DNA from: Nocardia uniformis NBRC 13702
Lineage (GTDB): Bacteria > Actinomycetota > Actinomycetes > Mycobacteriales > Mycobacteriaceae
Direction of reading: 5' to 3'
DNA length: 64,000 nucleotides
Assembly: GCF_001613345.1 (NCBI RefSeq)
Contig: NZ_BDCE01000056.1
Location: 1 to 64,000 of the forward strand
Of the stretch, positions 17,457 through 25,657 are shown in pieces; positions within the stretch are counted from its first letter, which is position 1, and every line of letters begins with the position of its first letter. The notes under the pieces are model-generated. The model did no database searches. It was not told where the DNA came from and saw nothing but the letters and a program-made list of their open reading frames with translations. The translations under genes and the position numbers were made by a program.

Positions 17457-17810
17457 CGGAAGAACCTTCCTGTTCGAAGTCACGCTCGCCGGAGCCTCGG
17501 CGAGACGCGGTGGATTGAAGTCCGTTGGCGCACGGACGAATAGCTGCTGAGCACGGGCCGGGAGCAGGGCCGTGGGTGCGGTGAAATCGGCTACAACCAG
17601 GCCGGTTGCCCGTGCCCGGTGCCGGTGGTCACCGGAGTCGACGCCGCACGATGGTGCTCCCGATTCGGGGCATGCGAACGAAGGACAAACGCGGTGATGG
17701 TGATCGGCTGGCGTGGGCCACGACGACATGCCCACGCCAGCCGACGATCAGGTCCCCCGGACCGGCCACAACCGCGGAAGGAAGTGAGTAGTTCCGCGGT
17801 GCGCGGATGT
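17457..17810. other. Leader region upstream of the 233-aa gene
   Basis: No gene is supported. The open frame of the gene at 16755 continues into it without a start of its own. It would carry the promoter and leader of the minus-strand operon and ends at the large inverted repeat. Confidence 0.35.
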
Positions 17811-17969
17811 GGGCGGTGGGGCGCAACGCGTCGACACCGGCGGCGGGCGCGGGCAGTCAAGCCGCGCCGCATGCCACAGCGCCCCAAGGGGCGACGGTCA
17901 TTGCCGCGCCGAATGGCTGGACGCGGCTTGACTGCCCGCGCCGCCGGTGTAGCGTGCGACCGCCCCGCC
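17811..17969. repeat. Large inverted repeat element, copy A
   Basis: The outer arms (17811-17866 and 17922-17969) pair imperfectly over about 48 bp, with ACACCGGCGGC and GCGGGCAGTCAAGCCGCG nearly perfect on both sides. The centre has its own small hairpin CGCCCC-AA-GGGGCG. The same arm sequences recur at 20283-20458 with a different centre. This pattern suggests a mobile or duplicated regulatory element, or a structured RNA, rather than a chance palindrome. Confidence 0.7.
17928..17955 (+). promoter_or_regulatory. Promoter-like TTGACT-N16-TAGCGT in repeat copy A
   Basis: The right arm holds TTGACT and TAGCGT separated by 16 bp, a good match to an actinobacterial housekeeping -35 and TAnnnT -10. 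The same pair and spacing occur in copy B, although other bases differ. It points rightwards, antisense to the DprA-like gene, so it may drive a short RNA. From 17970 to 18160 I see no gene. Confidence 0.5.
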
Positions 17970-18160
17970 GACCACACGCGCAGCGAAACACTCAGCGACA
18001 GAACCCGATTCAGAACCTACCGCCCACTGGATCGACGCCGCACACTGCTGAAGTCGCGATACCAGGTTGAGTAGTCACCGGCGCCGTGTCGTCGAACCGT
18101 CGCCGCGCAGACATGTCGACCAGACCCGGTCCGGCACACGGTTCTGGGCTACTCGCGTTA

Positions 18161-19114
18161 TCAGAGCGCGCTCTCGGGTCCTCCCAGAGCACGCTGGGTG
18201 CCATGATCCGCACCCGAGCGCAGAGGACGGGCCAGCTCTTGCCGAATGTCGTCGGCGCACGTCACCAGGCGCGCCTCACCATCGGCGATGAACCGGTGAC
18301 ATCCACTGGACGCAGCGGATGTCACCGGTCCAGGGACGGCGAACGTCACCCGTCCGAACCGCCGCGCCCACCGCACCGTGGAGGCCGTACCCGAGCGCAG
18401 TCCGGCTTCCACGGCGACGGTCGCCATCGATAACGCCGCGACCAACCTGTTGCGGTCGAGGAACCTCTGCCGACAGACCGTGGCGCCCGGCGGATACTCG
18501 GACACGACCAGACCGTTGTCGGCGATCGCGTCGAGCAGTTCACCGTGCGGGAACGGATACGGCCGGTCGAGCCCGCACGGCAGCACCGAGACGGTAAGTC
18601 CACCGACCGACAGCGCCGCGCGGTGCGCCGCGGCGTCGATCCCGAAGGCCGTGCCCGCGATCACTGCCCATCCCGAGCCCGCCAGATCACCGGCAATTTG
18701 CGTGGCAACCTGGTTTCCATAGCCGGTGCTGGCACGCGCACCGATCACCGCGACAGCACGCTCGGTGACCTCCCGCAACGAACGCTGCCCACGCACCCAC
18801 AACGCCACCGGCCCCGCATCACCGACATTGTCCGAACCCGACGGCAGACACGCCAACGACTCCCGAGGCCACTCCGCATCCTCCGGAGTCACCAACCGGC
18901 CACCCAGCCGCTGCACCAGCTCCAGATCCCGCCCTGCGGCCTCGAAGCCACCGGCACCACGATCGAGGACCTCCCGACCTACGGGCAGATCACCAGAGGC
19001 CAGCATCAGCGCGGCCCGCGTGGCACCGAGGTCCTCGATCAGCGCCGACAACCCCTGGCACGGACCCGACGCCGCGCGAGACAACAATGCCCATGCCCGA
19101 CGATCGACACTCAT
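18161..19114 (-). CDS. DprA/Smf-like DNA-processing protein
   Basis: 317 residues from ATG 19114 (MSVDRRAWALLSRA), overlapping the stop of the DUF4192 gene (ATGA). The Rossmann-like DprA core is clear: VIGARASTGYGNQVA, GTAFGIDAAAHRAAL, SVLPCGLDRPYPF, VVSEYPPG, FLDRNRLVAALS, VEAGLRSGTAS and VTFAVPGPV. DprA loads RecA on incoming single-stranded DNA. A copy on a conjugative element may protect or process entering DNA. It is distinct from the chromosomal smf gene by context. Confidence 0.85.
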   Translation of the reverse strand: MSVDRRAWALLSRAASGPCQGLSALIEDLGATRAALMLASGDLPVGREVLDRGAGGFEAAGRDLELVQRLGGRLVTPEDAEWPRESLACLPSGSDNVGDAGPVALWVRGQRSLREVTERAVAVIGARASTGYGNQVATQIAGDLAGSGWAVIAGTAFGIDAAAHRAALSVGGLTVSVLPCGLDRPYPFPHGELLDAIADNGLVVSEYPPGATVCRQRFLDRNRLVAALSMATVAVEAGLRSGTASTVRWARRFGRVTFAVPGPVTSAASSGCHRFIADGEARLVTCADDIRQELARPLRSGADHGTQRALGGPESAL

Positions 19115-20214
19115 CGCACGACCCCCATACCGGAATCGGTTGCGGCAGCACCGATATCGATGCGCAGCTCTGCTGCGGTCTCGACCCCGCAACGGACAAG
19201 CTGGTTCAACCGATCAGGCGGCATCGCCGCCTGCAACGCGGCGTCGAGCAGGAGGGCCATCCGATGCATGGGATCAGAGACCAACGCCTGTTCCAACGCG
19301 ATCGCGGCCAGCACACCCTCACCACGCAGATACGCGCTGAAGGCCAGCAGCGTAGCGGCCTCTGCCCGGTCAGGATCGGGCAGCGCGCGAGTCAGCACAC
19401 CCCACAGGCGCTCCGCAGGCCGTGCGTGTGCACCGCCCGCGACACCGAACATGGCGTCGCGAACAGCGATATCACGCAGCGCGACAGCAACTTCGGCAAT
19501 CGTATGAGGCGAGACGTCCGCGGAATCGGCAACCTGCTTAATCACCGACATCACCCGCCACAACGCCATCCTCGAATACGCGTCCGGGTTGTTGATCGCG
19601 ACCGCACGAACCAGCCGCCGCTGCGCATCGGTGACCAGGTCCGGCAAATCCAGCGACACCTGATCGCGCAGCGAGTCATCGACCGCAACCGTCTCGGCCA
19701 ACTCGGTTCGCGTACCGCGAAACACATGGCCCTCCACGACGCGCTGCACTGCGACCTGCGACACCGACGGATCAGGCAGAAGGCCGCAGCACCGCGGCGA
19801 GTCGATGTTCCACCAGTGCGCGCCCACATGGATACCGGCAACTCCCCACGCGCCAGCGACCGCAACTCCGTAACCGGCCAAGCCGTCTCGGAGAACTCCG
19901 AGCATCCGGCGATGGTCGACATAACTGAGATCGTCGCTGTCGGCGTTCGGACGCGAGACGCGGTCATCGACGATCACGGCCAGCACGGCAACAGCTTCGG
20001 ATCTGCGGCAGATGCGCAGAATGCACTGTGGGAGTTGGGAATACTGCTCGACAGGCGGAAGATCGAGACGAACGACAGCGTGAACATCGTGTTTGCGGTC
20101 AGACGCATTCTTCAGAACGACGACGACCAGCGACCGTTCCGGGACGATCCCGAGCATCGCGGGGACCGCGGCGATGAAGTCACCCGGCTCTTCGAGCAAT
20201 GCTTCGAACGACAT
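19111..20214 (-). CDS. DUF4192-family protein
   Basis: 367 residues from ATG 20214 (MSFEALLEEPGDFIAAVPAM), with GGAGGAG upstream. Typical DUF4192 features include AAVPAMLGIVPERSLVVVVL near the start, a C-terminal AERLWGVLTRALPDP, then AATLLAFSAYLRGEGVLAAIALEQAL. The family is widespread in actinobacteria with unknown function. It is coupled to the DprA-like gene by a four-base overlap, and repeat copy B lies in its upstream region. Confidence 0.8.
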   Translation of the reverse strand: MSFEALLEEPGDFIAAVPAMLGIVPERSLVVVVLKNASDRKHDVHAVVRLDLPPVEQYSQLPQCILRICRRSEAVAVLAVIVDDRVSRPNADSDDLSYVDHRRMLGVLRDGLAGYGVAVAGAWGVAGIHVGAHWWNIDSPRCCGLLPDPSVSQVAVQRVVEGHVFRGTRTELAETVAVDDSLRDQVSLDLPDLVTDAQRRLVRAVAINNPDAYSRMALWRVMSVIKQVADSADVSPHTIAEVAVALRDIAVRDAMFGVAGGAHARPAERLWGVLTRALPDPDRAEAATLLAFSAYLRGEGVLAAIALEQALVSDPMHRMALLLDAALQAAMPPDRLNQLVRCGVETAAELRIDIGAAATDSGMGVVR

Positions 20215-20282
20215 AGACAGCTCCTCCAAAATAGGACGAAGCCCGAGAAGCGCAGCTCCCAACCGGAAACGGATGCGAGCGC

Positions 20283-20458
20283 CGCGCCTCGGGGCGGTGG
20301 GCGCAACGCGTCGACACCGGCGGCGCCAGTGGGCGGTCAAGCCGAGGAACCCACGAGACCACCCGCAATCGGAACTGTTGGCACACCATATGAGGCACAC
20401 GCGGCTTGACCGCCCACGCCGCCGGTGTAGCGTGCGCCCGCCCACCGCCCGAGGTGCG
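20283..20458. repeat. Large inverted repeat element, copy B
   Basis: The arms at about 20286-20344 and 20402-20458 pair over more than 50 bp (CCTCGGG, CGGTGGGCG, ACACCGGCGGCG, TGGGCGGTCAAGCCG). It shares GGCGCAACGCGTCGACACCGG and TCAAGCC with copy A, but the central 55 bp are unrelated. It lies between two divergent operons, DUF4192-dprA on the left and abrB-int on the right. Confidence 0.7.
20406..20433 (+). promoter_or_regulatory. Promoter-like TTGACC-N16-TAGCGT in repeat copy B
   Basis: Same -35/-10 pair and spacing as in copy A. It points toward the regulator-integrase operon that starts at 20748, which would give a leader of roughly 300 bases. The left arm read on the minus strand has the -35 but TCGACG in place of the -10, so promoter activity may be one-sided. 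Confidence 0.5.
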
Positions 20459-20747
20459 CGCGAAACCCGATCCAAATTCGCGGATATGACAAGAACCCAT
20501 ATGGGGTATACAAACAAACGTTGCACACATAAATGAATCAAGCGCACGATGACAGTGAGACCATAAATCGAAGTATGGAATCCGGACTCGGGCGAACAAT
20601 GAACCTGCCAGAAAATTGATGGCTTCTAGGGCCGGTGAGATCGACCCGCAGCCAGGTACACAAGATTTGACGAACAGTCGGACGCCCGAAGATTAGTTGC
20701 TGTAGCCCGGGTTCGGGTGACAGGCACGTTGAGAGCCGAGGTCCCAC
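20459..20747. promoter_or_regulatory. AT-rich leader with second CCCATATGGG palindrome
   Basis: No gene is supported. CCCATATGGG at 20496-20505 is identical to the palindrome at 1640-1649 near the relaxase; both are embedded in AT-rich DNA with ATGACA a few bases away. It could be the operator of an element-encoded regulator acting on both the transfer and integration regions. Confidence 0.4.
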
Positions 20748-21257
20748 ATGACTTCTGTTGACCATGATCTATCCGATCATTCTGATCGGGATGAGAACGG
20801 GCAGCACTCCCCCTCTGCGCCTAGCTTCGAGATGCTATTTCTTGCTGGACCGAAACACCACGCACCAAGTCAGCTGCCATTCGTGTTCCCGCGGCCATAT
20901 GAACGATCGCCGATCGCCGACCTCCACTGCGCTGCGGCCACGGTCAGCAGACAAGGACGCGTTTCCGATCGATCCGCGATACGACATCTCGGCTGGATTC
21001 CTGGCCAATGTATTTCACTCTCCGTAGTTGATGGCGCTGTCGCTGTCACGAGATCTCATGACAGCCAGTGGACCATCCGCACTAACGGATACCTGGTGCT
21101 GCCGGCCACAATTCGACATGCATGTGGATTCAAGTCCGCGGAAAGGATTCTCGTTGCCGCTGTATCAGCTCGCTCAACTGTCGTCCTCTACTCAGCACGA
21201 ACTGTTGCGGCCGCACTCTGGAAACACTGCCCTGCCCTGTGGGAGTGCGCACCGTGA
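20748..21257 (+). CDS. AbrB/SpoVT-like protein, partner of recombinase 1
   Basis: 169 residues from ATG 20748 with GAGG upstream. The C-terminal two thirds (VSRQGRVSDRSAIRHLGWIPG ... NGYLVLPATIRHACGF) read as two AbrB-like swapped-hairpin units and align by eye with the protein at 22338. The stop overlaps the next gene's GTG (GTGA), so the two are translationally coupled. A role as regulator or accessory factor of the recombinase is inferred from this fixed pairing. Confidence 0.65.
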   Translation: MTSVDHDLSDHSDRDENGQHSPSAPSFEMLFLAGPKHHAPSQLPFVFPRPYERSPIADLHCAAATVSRQGRVSDRSAIRHLGWIPGQCISLSVVDGAVAVTRSHDSQWTIRTNGYLVLPATIRHACGFKSAERILVAAVSARSTVVLYSARTVAAALWKHCPALWECAP

Positions 21258-22333
21258 AGGCCGATGATATAAACACTGCACTCCAACTATTGTCACGGTT
21301 GGGCTTGACTATCGACGACCTGTCTGGTGTCGGCAGCCAACCTCTATCAACCGCTCCAACATTCGCTGCCTATATCCAGCAATTGCGGCTCGCGCTACCT
21401 GACTCGATAGTTCGAAACTATGGCACATACTGGCGAGTCCTTGAGACCCTATGGGCAGACCGACAACTCGACTCCCCGACAGCATCTGAAATCGAACAGC
21501 TTGTAAAAGCTCAGCGCAGCCGCGCAGTCGTTCGGGCCAACTACCGGGGTGGGCGGGGCTCTGCGACAAACATGGTTTCCGCGATTCGATGCATCTACCG
21601 TCACGCCGAGGCTGACGGTTTGATCGAACCGCGCGATAACCCTGCTGCGCGAGTACCGAAACCACGACGACTCCCTGGCACCCGGCATGCATTGACGTTC
21701 GACCAGGTTCAGGACATAGGCCGCATCGCGTCGACAACCGGCAACGACCGAGAGCTCGATTCGCTGGTGGTCAGAATCCATATCGAGACCGCATGCCGAC
21801 GAGGTGGTCTACTCGGGCTGACCATCGATGATCTGAATGTCGACGACTGCCTTGTGAGGCTGAGAGAGAAGGGCGACACCGAACGCTGGCAACCTGTTTC
21901 GCCAGAGCTGATGAGTCGACTCGTCGAGCATGTATCCGACCGCGGTGGCGTTCGAGCGACCAACAAAGTCTTGCGGTACCGCAACGGAAGCCCGATGGGC
22001 CGCCGCCGATACGACTACCTATCGGAAAGACTCCGCGATCACTTGCCTTGGGCTGCCGCGCTCCAGGTAAGTGCGCACTGGATACGGCACACCACACTGA
22101 CTTTTGTCGAGCGCGAGTTCGGCTATGCCGTCGCCCGCGCCTACGCAGGCCACAGCACACCGGGCAGCGGCTCCGGTATCACCCTCACCTACGTACAAGC
22201 GAGCCTGCCCGAGGTCGCCGAAGCCCTGTCAGCAATTACTGGGCAACCACACCCGCTGGCCCGCAACCTACAACGCGCAGCAACTGCGACCACCATCCCG
22301 CCGCAGACGGAACCGGCACCCGGTATCGTGTGA
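21254..22333 (+). CDS. Tyrosine recombinase 1
   Basis: 359 residues from GTG 21254 (KADDINTALQLLSRLG after the start); upstream codons in the open frame belong to the regulator gene. An N-terminal SAM-like core-binding domain is followed by a catalytic domain with Arg in ETACRRGGLLGL, Lys in LREKGDTERW, HWIRH, the His of AYAGHS and a Tyr in TLTYVQAS. All active-site residues are present, so it should be functional. It is a paralogue of the recombinase at 22931. Confidence 0.88.
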   Translation: MKADDINTALQLLSRLGLTIDDLSGVGSQPLSTAPTFAAYIQQLRLALPDSIVRNYGTYWRVLETLWADRQLDSPTASEIEQLVKAQRSRAVVRANYRGGRGSATNMVSAIRCIYRHAEADGLIEPRDNPAARVPKPRRLPGTRHALTFDQVQDIGRIASTTGNDRELDSLVVRIHIETACRRGGLLGLTIDDLNVDDCLVRLREKGDTERWQPVSPELMSRLVEHVSDRGGVRATNKVLRYRNGSPMGRRRYDYLSERLRDHLPWAAALQVSAHWIRHTTLTFVEREFGYAVARAYAGHSTPGSGSGITLTYVQASLPEVAEALSAITGQPHPLARNLQRAATATTIPPQTEPAPGIV

Positions 22334-22337
22334 CGGC

Positions 22338-22934
22338 ATGAACCCCTACATGGGGCAGATTCGATCGGATCGTGTGACTGAAGTAACGTTCGACAGCGAT
22401 TCTGGATTCAATTCGCCGGTTTACTGGTATAAGAAAACCGCACAGGCACCCGGTTCCCGAGAGACAGCTGACCCCGACGAGGTCGAGGTTCCGCTCGCGG
22501 ACATCGTGGCCTCCTCTCGAGTTCGCTCCGGGTTACCGATCCCTGCCGTTCCGCAACTCCCGGAATGGCAACACGCGGCGCACCGGCAGCGCACATCTTT
22601 TCACGGTGTCAGCGCGGTCGACGGCGGTGGCCGACTGAACGGCAGACGGCTGCTGGACGTGCTGGGCTGGAAGCCAGGCGATCCACTCCAAGCGCACTTG
22701 CGCGATGGTCTGATCGTTTTCGGGCCGGGAGAACCCGCACGGTTTCACCTCCGGCGCGACGGCAATCTGCGAATTCCTGCCGGGCTCTGCCACGTCACCG
22801 GAGTTCTTCCCGGCGATCGCGTACTCATGACGGCCGATACTCACCACCGCCGCCTAATCGTCTTCCCCCAACACGTGCTCGACGCCATGGTCATTCGACA
22901 GCTCACTGTTGAAGAGGACGGGGCGGCGAAATGA
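22338..22934 (+). CDS. AbrB/SpoVT-like protein, partner of recombinase 2
   Basis: 198 residues from ATG 22338, four bases after recombinase 1. The C-terminal half (GRLNGRRLLDVLGWKPGD ... DGNLRIPAGLCHVTGVLPGD) is homologous to the protein at 20748. The N-terminal 60 or so residues differ. Its stop overlaps the following ATG (ATGA). The regulator-recombinase pair is therefore duplicated as a unit. Confidence 0.65.
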   Translation: MNPYMGQIRSDRVTEVTFDSDSGFNSPVYWYKKTAQAPGSRETADPDEVEVPLADIVASSRVRSGLPIPAVPQLPEWQHAAHRQRTSFHGVSAVDGGGRLNGRRLLDVLGWKPGDPLQAHLRDGLIVFGPGEPARFHLRRDGNLRIPAGLCHVTGVLPGDRVLMTADTHHRRLIVFPQHVLDAMVIRQLTVEEDGAAK

Positions 22935-24055
22935 ACAATCCTGCAGTAAATTCCGATATCGCCACCGCCATGCTGCTTATCGAACGGTTGGGCGTGAACG
23001 TCGCGGACTTGCACGACGCCACCGCAATTCAGCGTGTCGTCCCTACTTTTGGCGAATACGTACCGGTCGTCTTCAACGCGATGCCCGACACCGCCACACG
23101 CGACACCTACATGAGCTACTGGAAGAAGCTGTGGCCTGACAAACGACTCGATGAACCATCTGTTACCGATTTCAAGGCCCTCATCGAATCGACCCGACAG
23201 CAGCGCAGAATCACCCGCAGCGACCGCGGCGGCCGCTATACCGTCGAGCACTTCTACCATGCTCTGCGATGTCTGTACCGATTTGCCGTCGATGACCGGT
23301 ACATCGCCAAATCCAATGATCCAACGGCTCGGCTCGACCGGCCCCGCGCCTTGCCGTCCAACCGCCGTGCTCTTCCCAACGAACTGCTCGCACAAATCAA
23401 CGGCGTCGCGCCCCACGGCGGCACCGACCCCCATCTCGACGCCCTGCTACTGCGCTTACATGTCGAAACCGCCTGCCGAGTGGGAGGTGCGCTCGCACTT
23501 CGGATTCACGACCTCGATCCGGCCCAGTCTCTGATCCTGTTGCGAGAAAAGGGCCAGACCGAACGATGGCAGCCAGTCACCCCGACACTGATGGCCGCTC
23601 TGCAAGACCACCACACCGTTCGAATCCAGAACATCGATCCCGACCGCTGCAAGACCCGAAACGGCCGCCCATTCAAACCTGACTTCGCGCAGGGCCTGCT
23701 GCGCTATCGAAACGGAATGCCGATCAGCAAGCGCCGTTACGACGTGCTGTGGGAACGAATCGGCCGAGAAGTCCCTGCTGTCGCCACACACGGGATCACA
23801 ACCCACTGGCTGCGCCACACCACCCTGCGGTGGGTCGAACGAAACTTCGGCCACTCCGTCGCCAAAGCCTATGCCGGACATGCACTTCAAAACACTCACG
23901 GCGCCACCACCATCTACACCCGGGCCGGCATCGAGGAAGTCGCCGCGGCCCTCGCCGCCATGACGGGCGAACCCCATCCCCTCGCCACCGGCCCAGGTCT
24001 GCTCTGGCACCAAGCAGACCAAATCCCCTTCGACCCGATGCGAACGTCCGCATGA
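22931..24055 (+). CDS. Tyrosine recombinase 2
   Basis: 374 residues from ATG 22931 (MNNPAVNSDIATAML). Catalytic set: Arg in ETACRVGGALAL, Lys in LREKGQTERWQPV, THWLRHTTLRW, His in AYAGHALQ and Tyr in TTIYTRAG. Its 3' end lies 72 bp from the tRNA-Lys-like att fragment, the usual place for the integrase that acts on that site. Confidence 0.88.
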   Translation: MNNPAVNSDIATAMLLIERLGVNVADLHDATAIQRVVPTFGEYVPVVFNAMPDTATRDTYMSYWKKLWPDKRLDEPSVTDFKALIESTRQQRRITRSDRGGRYTVEHFYHALRCLYRFAVDDRYIAKSNDPTARLDRPRALPSNRRALPNELLAQINGVAPHGGTDPHLDALLLRLHVETACRVGGALALRIHDLDPAQSLILLREKGQTERWQPVTPTLMAALQDHHTVRIQNIDPDRCKTRNGRPFKPDFAQGLLRYRNGMPISKRRYDVLWERIGREVPAVATHGITTHWLRHTTLRWVERNFGHSVAKAYAGHALQNTHGATTIYTRAGIEEVAAALAAMTGEPHPLATGPGLLWHQADQIPFDPMRTSA

Positions 24056-24126
24056 ACCCCAGACGCGGCATCGGACAACGCCTTCACCACACCCGGGAAC
24101 ACCTACAGCTGTCGGTAGGCAGAGAA

Positions 24127-24152
24127 AAGGGTTCAAGTCCCTGATGGCGCAC
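24127..24152 (+). other. tRNA-Lys 3'-end fragment, probable att site (element right end)
   Basis: AAGGGTTCAAGTCCCTGATGGCGCAC (shown here only as position) reads as the T-arm and acceptor 3' strand of a tRNA-Lys. No tRNA 5' part precedes it; an integrase gene does. This is the expected scar when an element inserts into a tRNA gene and leaves a duplicated 3' end. The orientation predicts the intact tRNA-Lys on the plus strand beyond the left edge of the window. Confidence 0.6.
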
Positions 24153-24161
24153 AACAAGAAT

Positions 24162-24196
24162 CCCCTGACCAGGTAATCCTGGTCAGGGGCTTTTTC
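24162..24196 (+). terminator. Strong intrinsic terminator after the tRNA fragment
   Basis: CCCCTGACCAGG (24162-24173), loop TAAT, then the perfect complement (24178-24189) and CTTTTTCG: a 12-bp stem and T-run. It follows the tRNA fragment by nine bases, so it is probably the original terminator of the interrupted tRNA gene. It now ends transcription from the recombinase operon. Confidence 0.88.
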
Positions 24197-24263
24197 GTTC
24201 TGCCCGCCGGATAGGGGAAAATCCAAAAAAACTACAAGAATTCAGCACCGCCCGGCCGTGCCA

Positions 24264-24956
24264 TCAGCTAGCCGCGCCGAAACCCAACTCCAGCACGGCC
24301 GAAGAGTCCGGTGCCCGCTCGGGCGAGGCGATGTAGTGCCGTTCAGTGATTCCCTCCCGGGAGTGCCCAAACTGCTTCGCGGCCGTCTTCGAATCGGATG
24401 CCTCGGCGATCAGAGTCGCCACCGTCTTTCGGAATGTGCATTGCGTCACATCCTTGTACAGTGTGCCCCGCGCGTCGCGCCATGTCGGTTGAAGTTGTGC
24501 GGATCGCGAAGCACTGAACCCCGGCCGGGGAAGACGAGCCGAACCTTGTCCTCCACCTCGGCTACGCTGCCATCCACCTCGCGTAGGGCCTTCACTTCAC
24601 ACATACCGCCGTACTTCGGGTCGTCTTGCAACCGCTTCAGCATCTGGGTCGTGAACCCGGGCAGCGAGACAACTCGGTGACTGAATATGTTCGTCGAGTC
24701 GTCCCGTATCCGCTTCCCAGACACGAAGATTGCCGAGGGCAGGACGTTGCTTGACGGCCTCCTTCTTGGCGCGCTTGTCGGCGCTGGCGTCGATCTCCCC
24801 CTGGTATCGGTCATACGACTGCTGACCGATTCCGTCATCGCGCTTCACTTCGTCGAGCCACATATCCATCAGGAGCGTGAGGCGGGTATCGCGGGTGACT
24901 TTGCCGCGGGTGCGGCCCTTGTACTGCTTCTGACGAGCCGTGAGCTTCTTCCGCAA
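24264..24956 (-). pseudogene. Frameshifted phage-type integrase remnant
   Basis: Three frames on the minus strand together spell an integrase. The N-terminal part is LTARQKQYKGRTRGKVTRD ... MDMWLDEVKRDDG with a SYDRYQGEI core-binding domain. A middle part is KRLQDDPKYGGMCEVKALRE. A C-terminal part is CTFRKTVATLIAEAS with FGHSREGITERHYI (His and Tyr of the active site). Frame changes occur near 24730-24800 and near 24470. The N-terminus is cut at about 24956 by another recombinase piece. It is unrelated in detail to the two intact recombinases. Confidence 0.7.
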
Positions 24957-24962
24957 CTCGCC

Positions 24963-25109
24963 TTCGCCGTCGCCCGCGCCTACGCCGGGCACGCCGGAGG
25001 GAAATCCGAAGGCTCGACCGTCATCTACACCCGGGCCAGCCTCGAGGAAGTCGCGTTGGCACTGGCCCCCTTGACCGGCCAGCCCCATCCACTCGCCGCA
25101 GCGACCTGA
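24963..25109 (+). pseudogene. C-terminal fragment of a third recombinase
   Basis: Only the last 48 residues remain: FAVARAYAGHAGGKSEG through TVIYTRASLEEVALAL to GQPHPLAAAT. They closely match the C-termini of recombinases 1 and 2, including the active-site His and Tyr. It abuts the oppositely oriented integrase remnant with no spacer, marking a deletion or recombination junction. Confidence 0.7.
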
Positions 25110-25189
25110 AGGAGCCGGAGGGAGACAGCAATATGACCATTGAAACGGTATGTCCTACAACACACTCCGGCAGTGAAGGCGCGCTGGCC

Positions 25190-25504
25190 CTATTTTCCGA
25201 AGGTTTCAACCCGTTGGAGGAGGTGCCCGACGATGTCATGCTCCAGACAGCTCTCGAAGGCTGCTCCACCAAGAAAAGATCGGTGGCGGTGGTGGTCGGT
25301 GCGGCAACGCTGGCATGTTTTCTCGCCGGGCAGGCGGGCCGCGCGCCCGCACCCAGGGAAGTGCGCCATGCACGCGTCGCACCGAACTCGCTGGTGTGTC
25401 AGATGCGGTCGCGACCCTGCGGGTTGACCGCAGTCGTGACATTCCAGGGCGGGCGGGTCCAGGTCGGTACCAGCGGCTCTGAGAGCAGTGATCAGCTTGG
25501 CCAC
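25190..25504 (-). CDS. Small multi-CxxC protein (zinc-finger-like); competing plus frame
   Basis: 104 residues from GTG 25504, with CHDC, CDAC and CQRC pairs, which suggests zinc binding. Start support is weak. A plus-strand frame 25133-25549 (MTIETVCPTTHSG) covers the same DNA and has a better ribosome-binding site (GGAGGGAG) just after the recombinase fragment; its first 45 residues look protein-like but the rest does not. Only one is likely real and I slightly favour the cysteine-rich one. From 25550 to 25657 I see nothing. Confidence 0.4.
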   Translation of the reverse strand: MAKLITALRAAGTDLDPPALECHDCGQPAGSRPHLTHQRVRCDACMAHFPGCGRAARLPGEKTCQRCRTDHHRHRSFLGGAAFESCLEHDIVGHLLQRVETFGK

Positions 25505-25657
25505 CCGCGATGGGCGGGCGACTCGTCATCGCTTCCGGCCGCGACCTGACCAGCCTGTCCGACCGCCTCGACTTCTTCTTGGCGTTGCGCTGCCTGCAAG
25601 AGGATTTCGCCTGACTCCGGGCAGGGTCGCGCCGATCGCTGCGACCAGGGCCGACTT

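Noticed and set aside
17619..18074. 151-residue plus open frame through repeat copy A
   Set aside because: Arg-rich, spans the inverted repeat, and has no ribosome-binding site.
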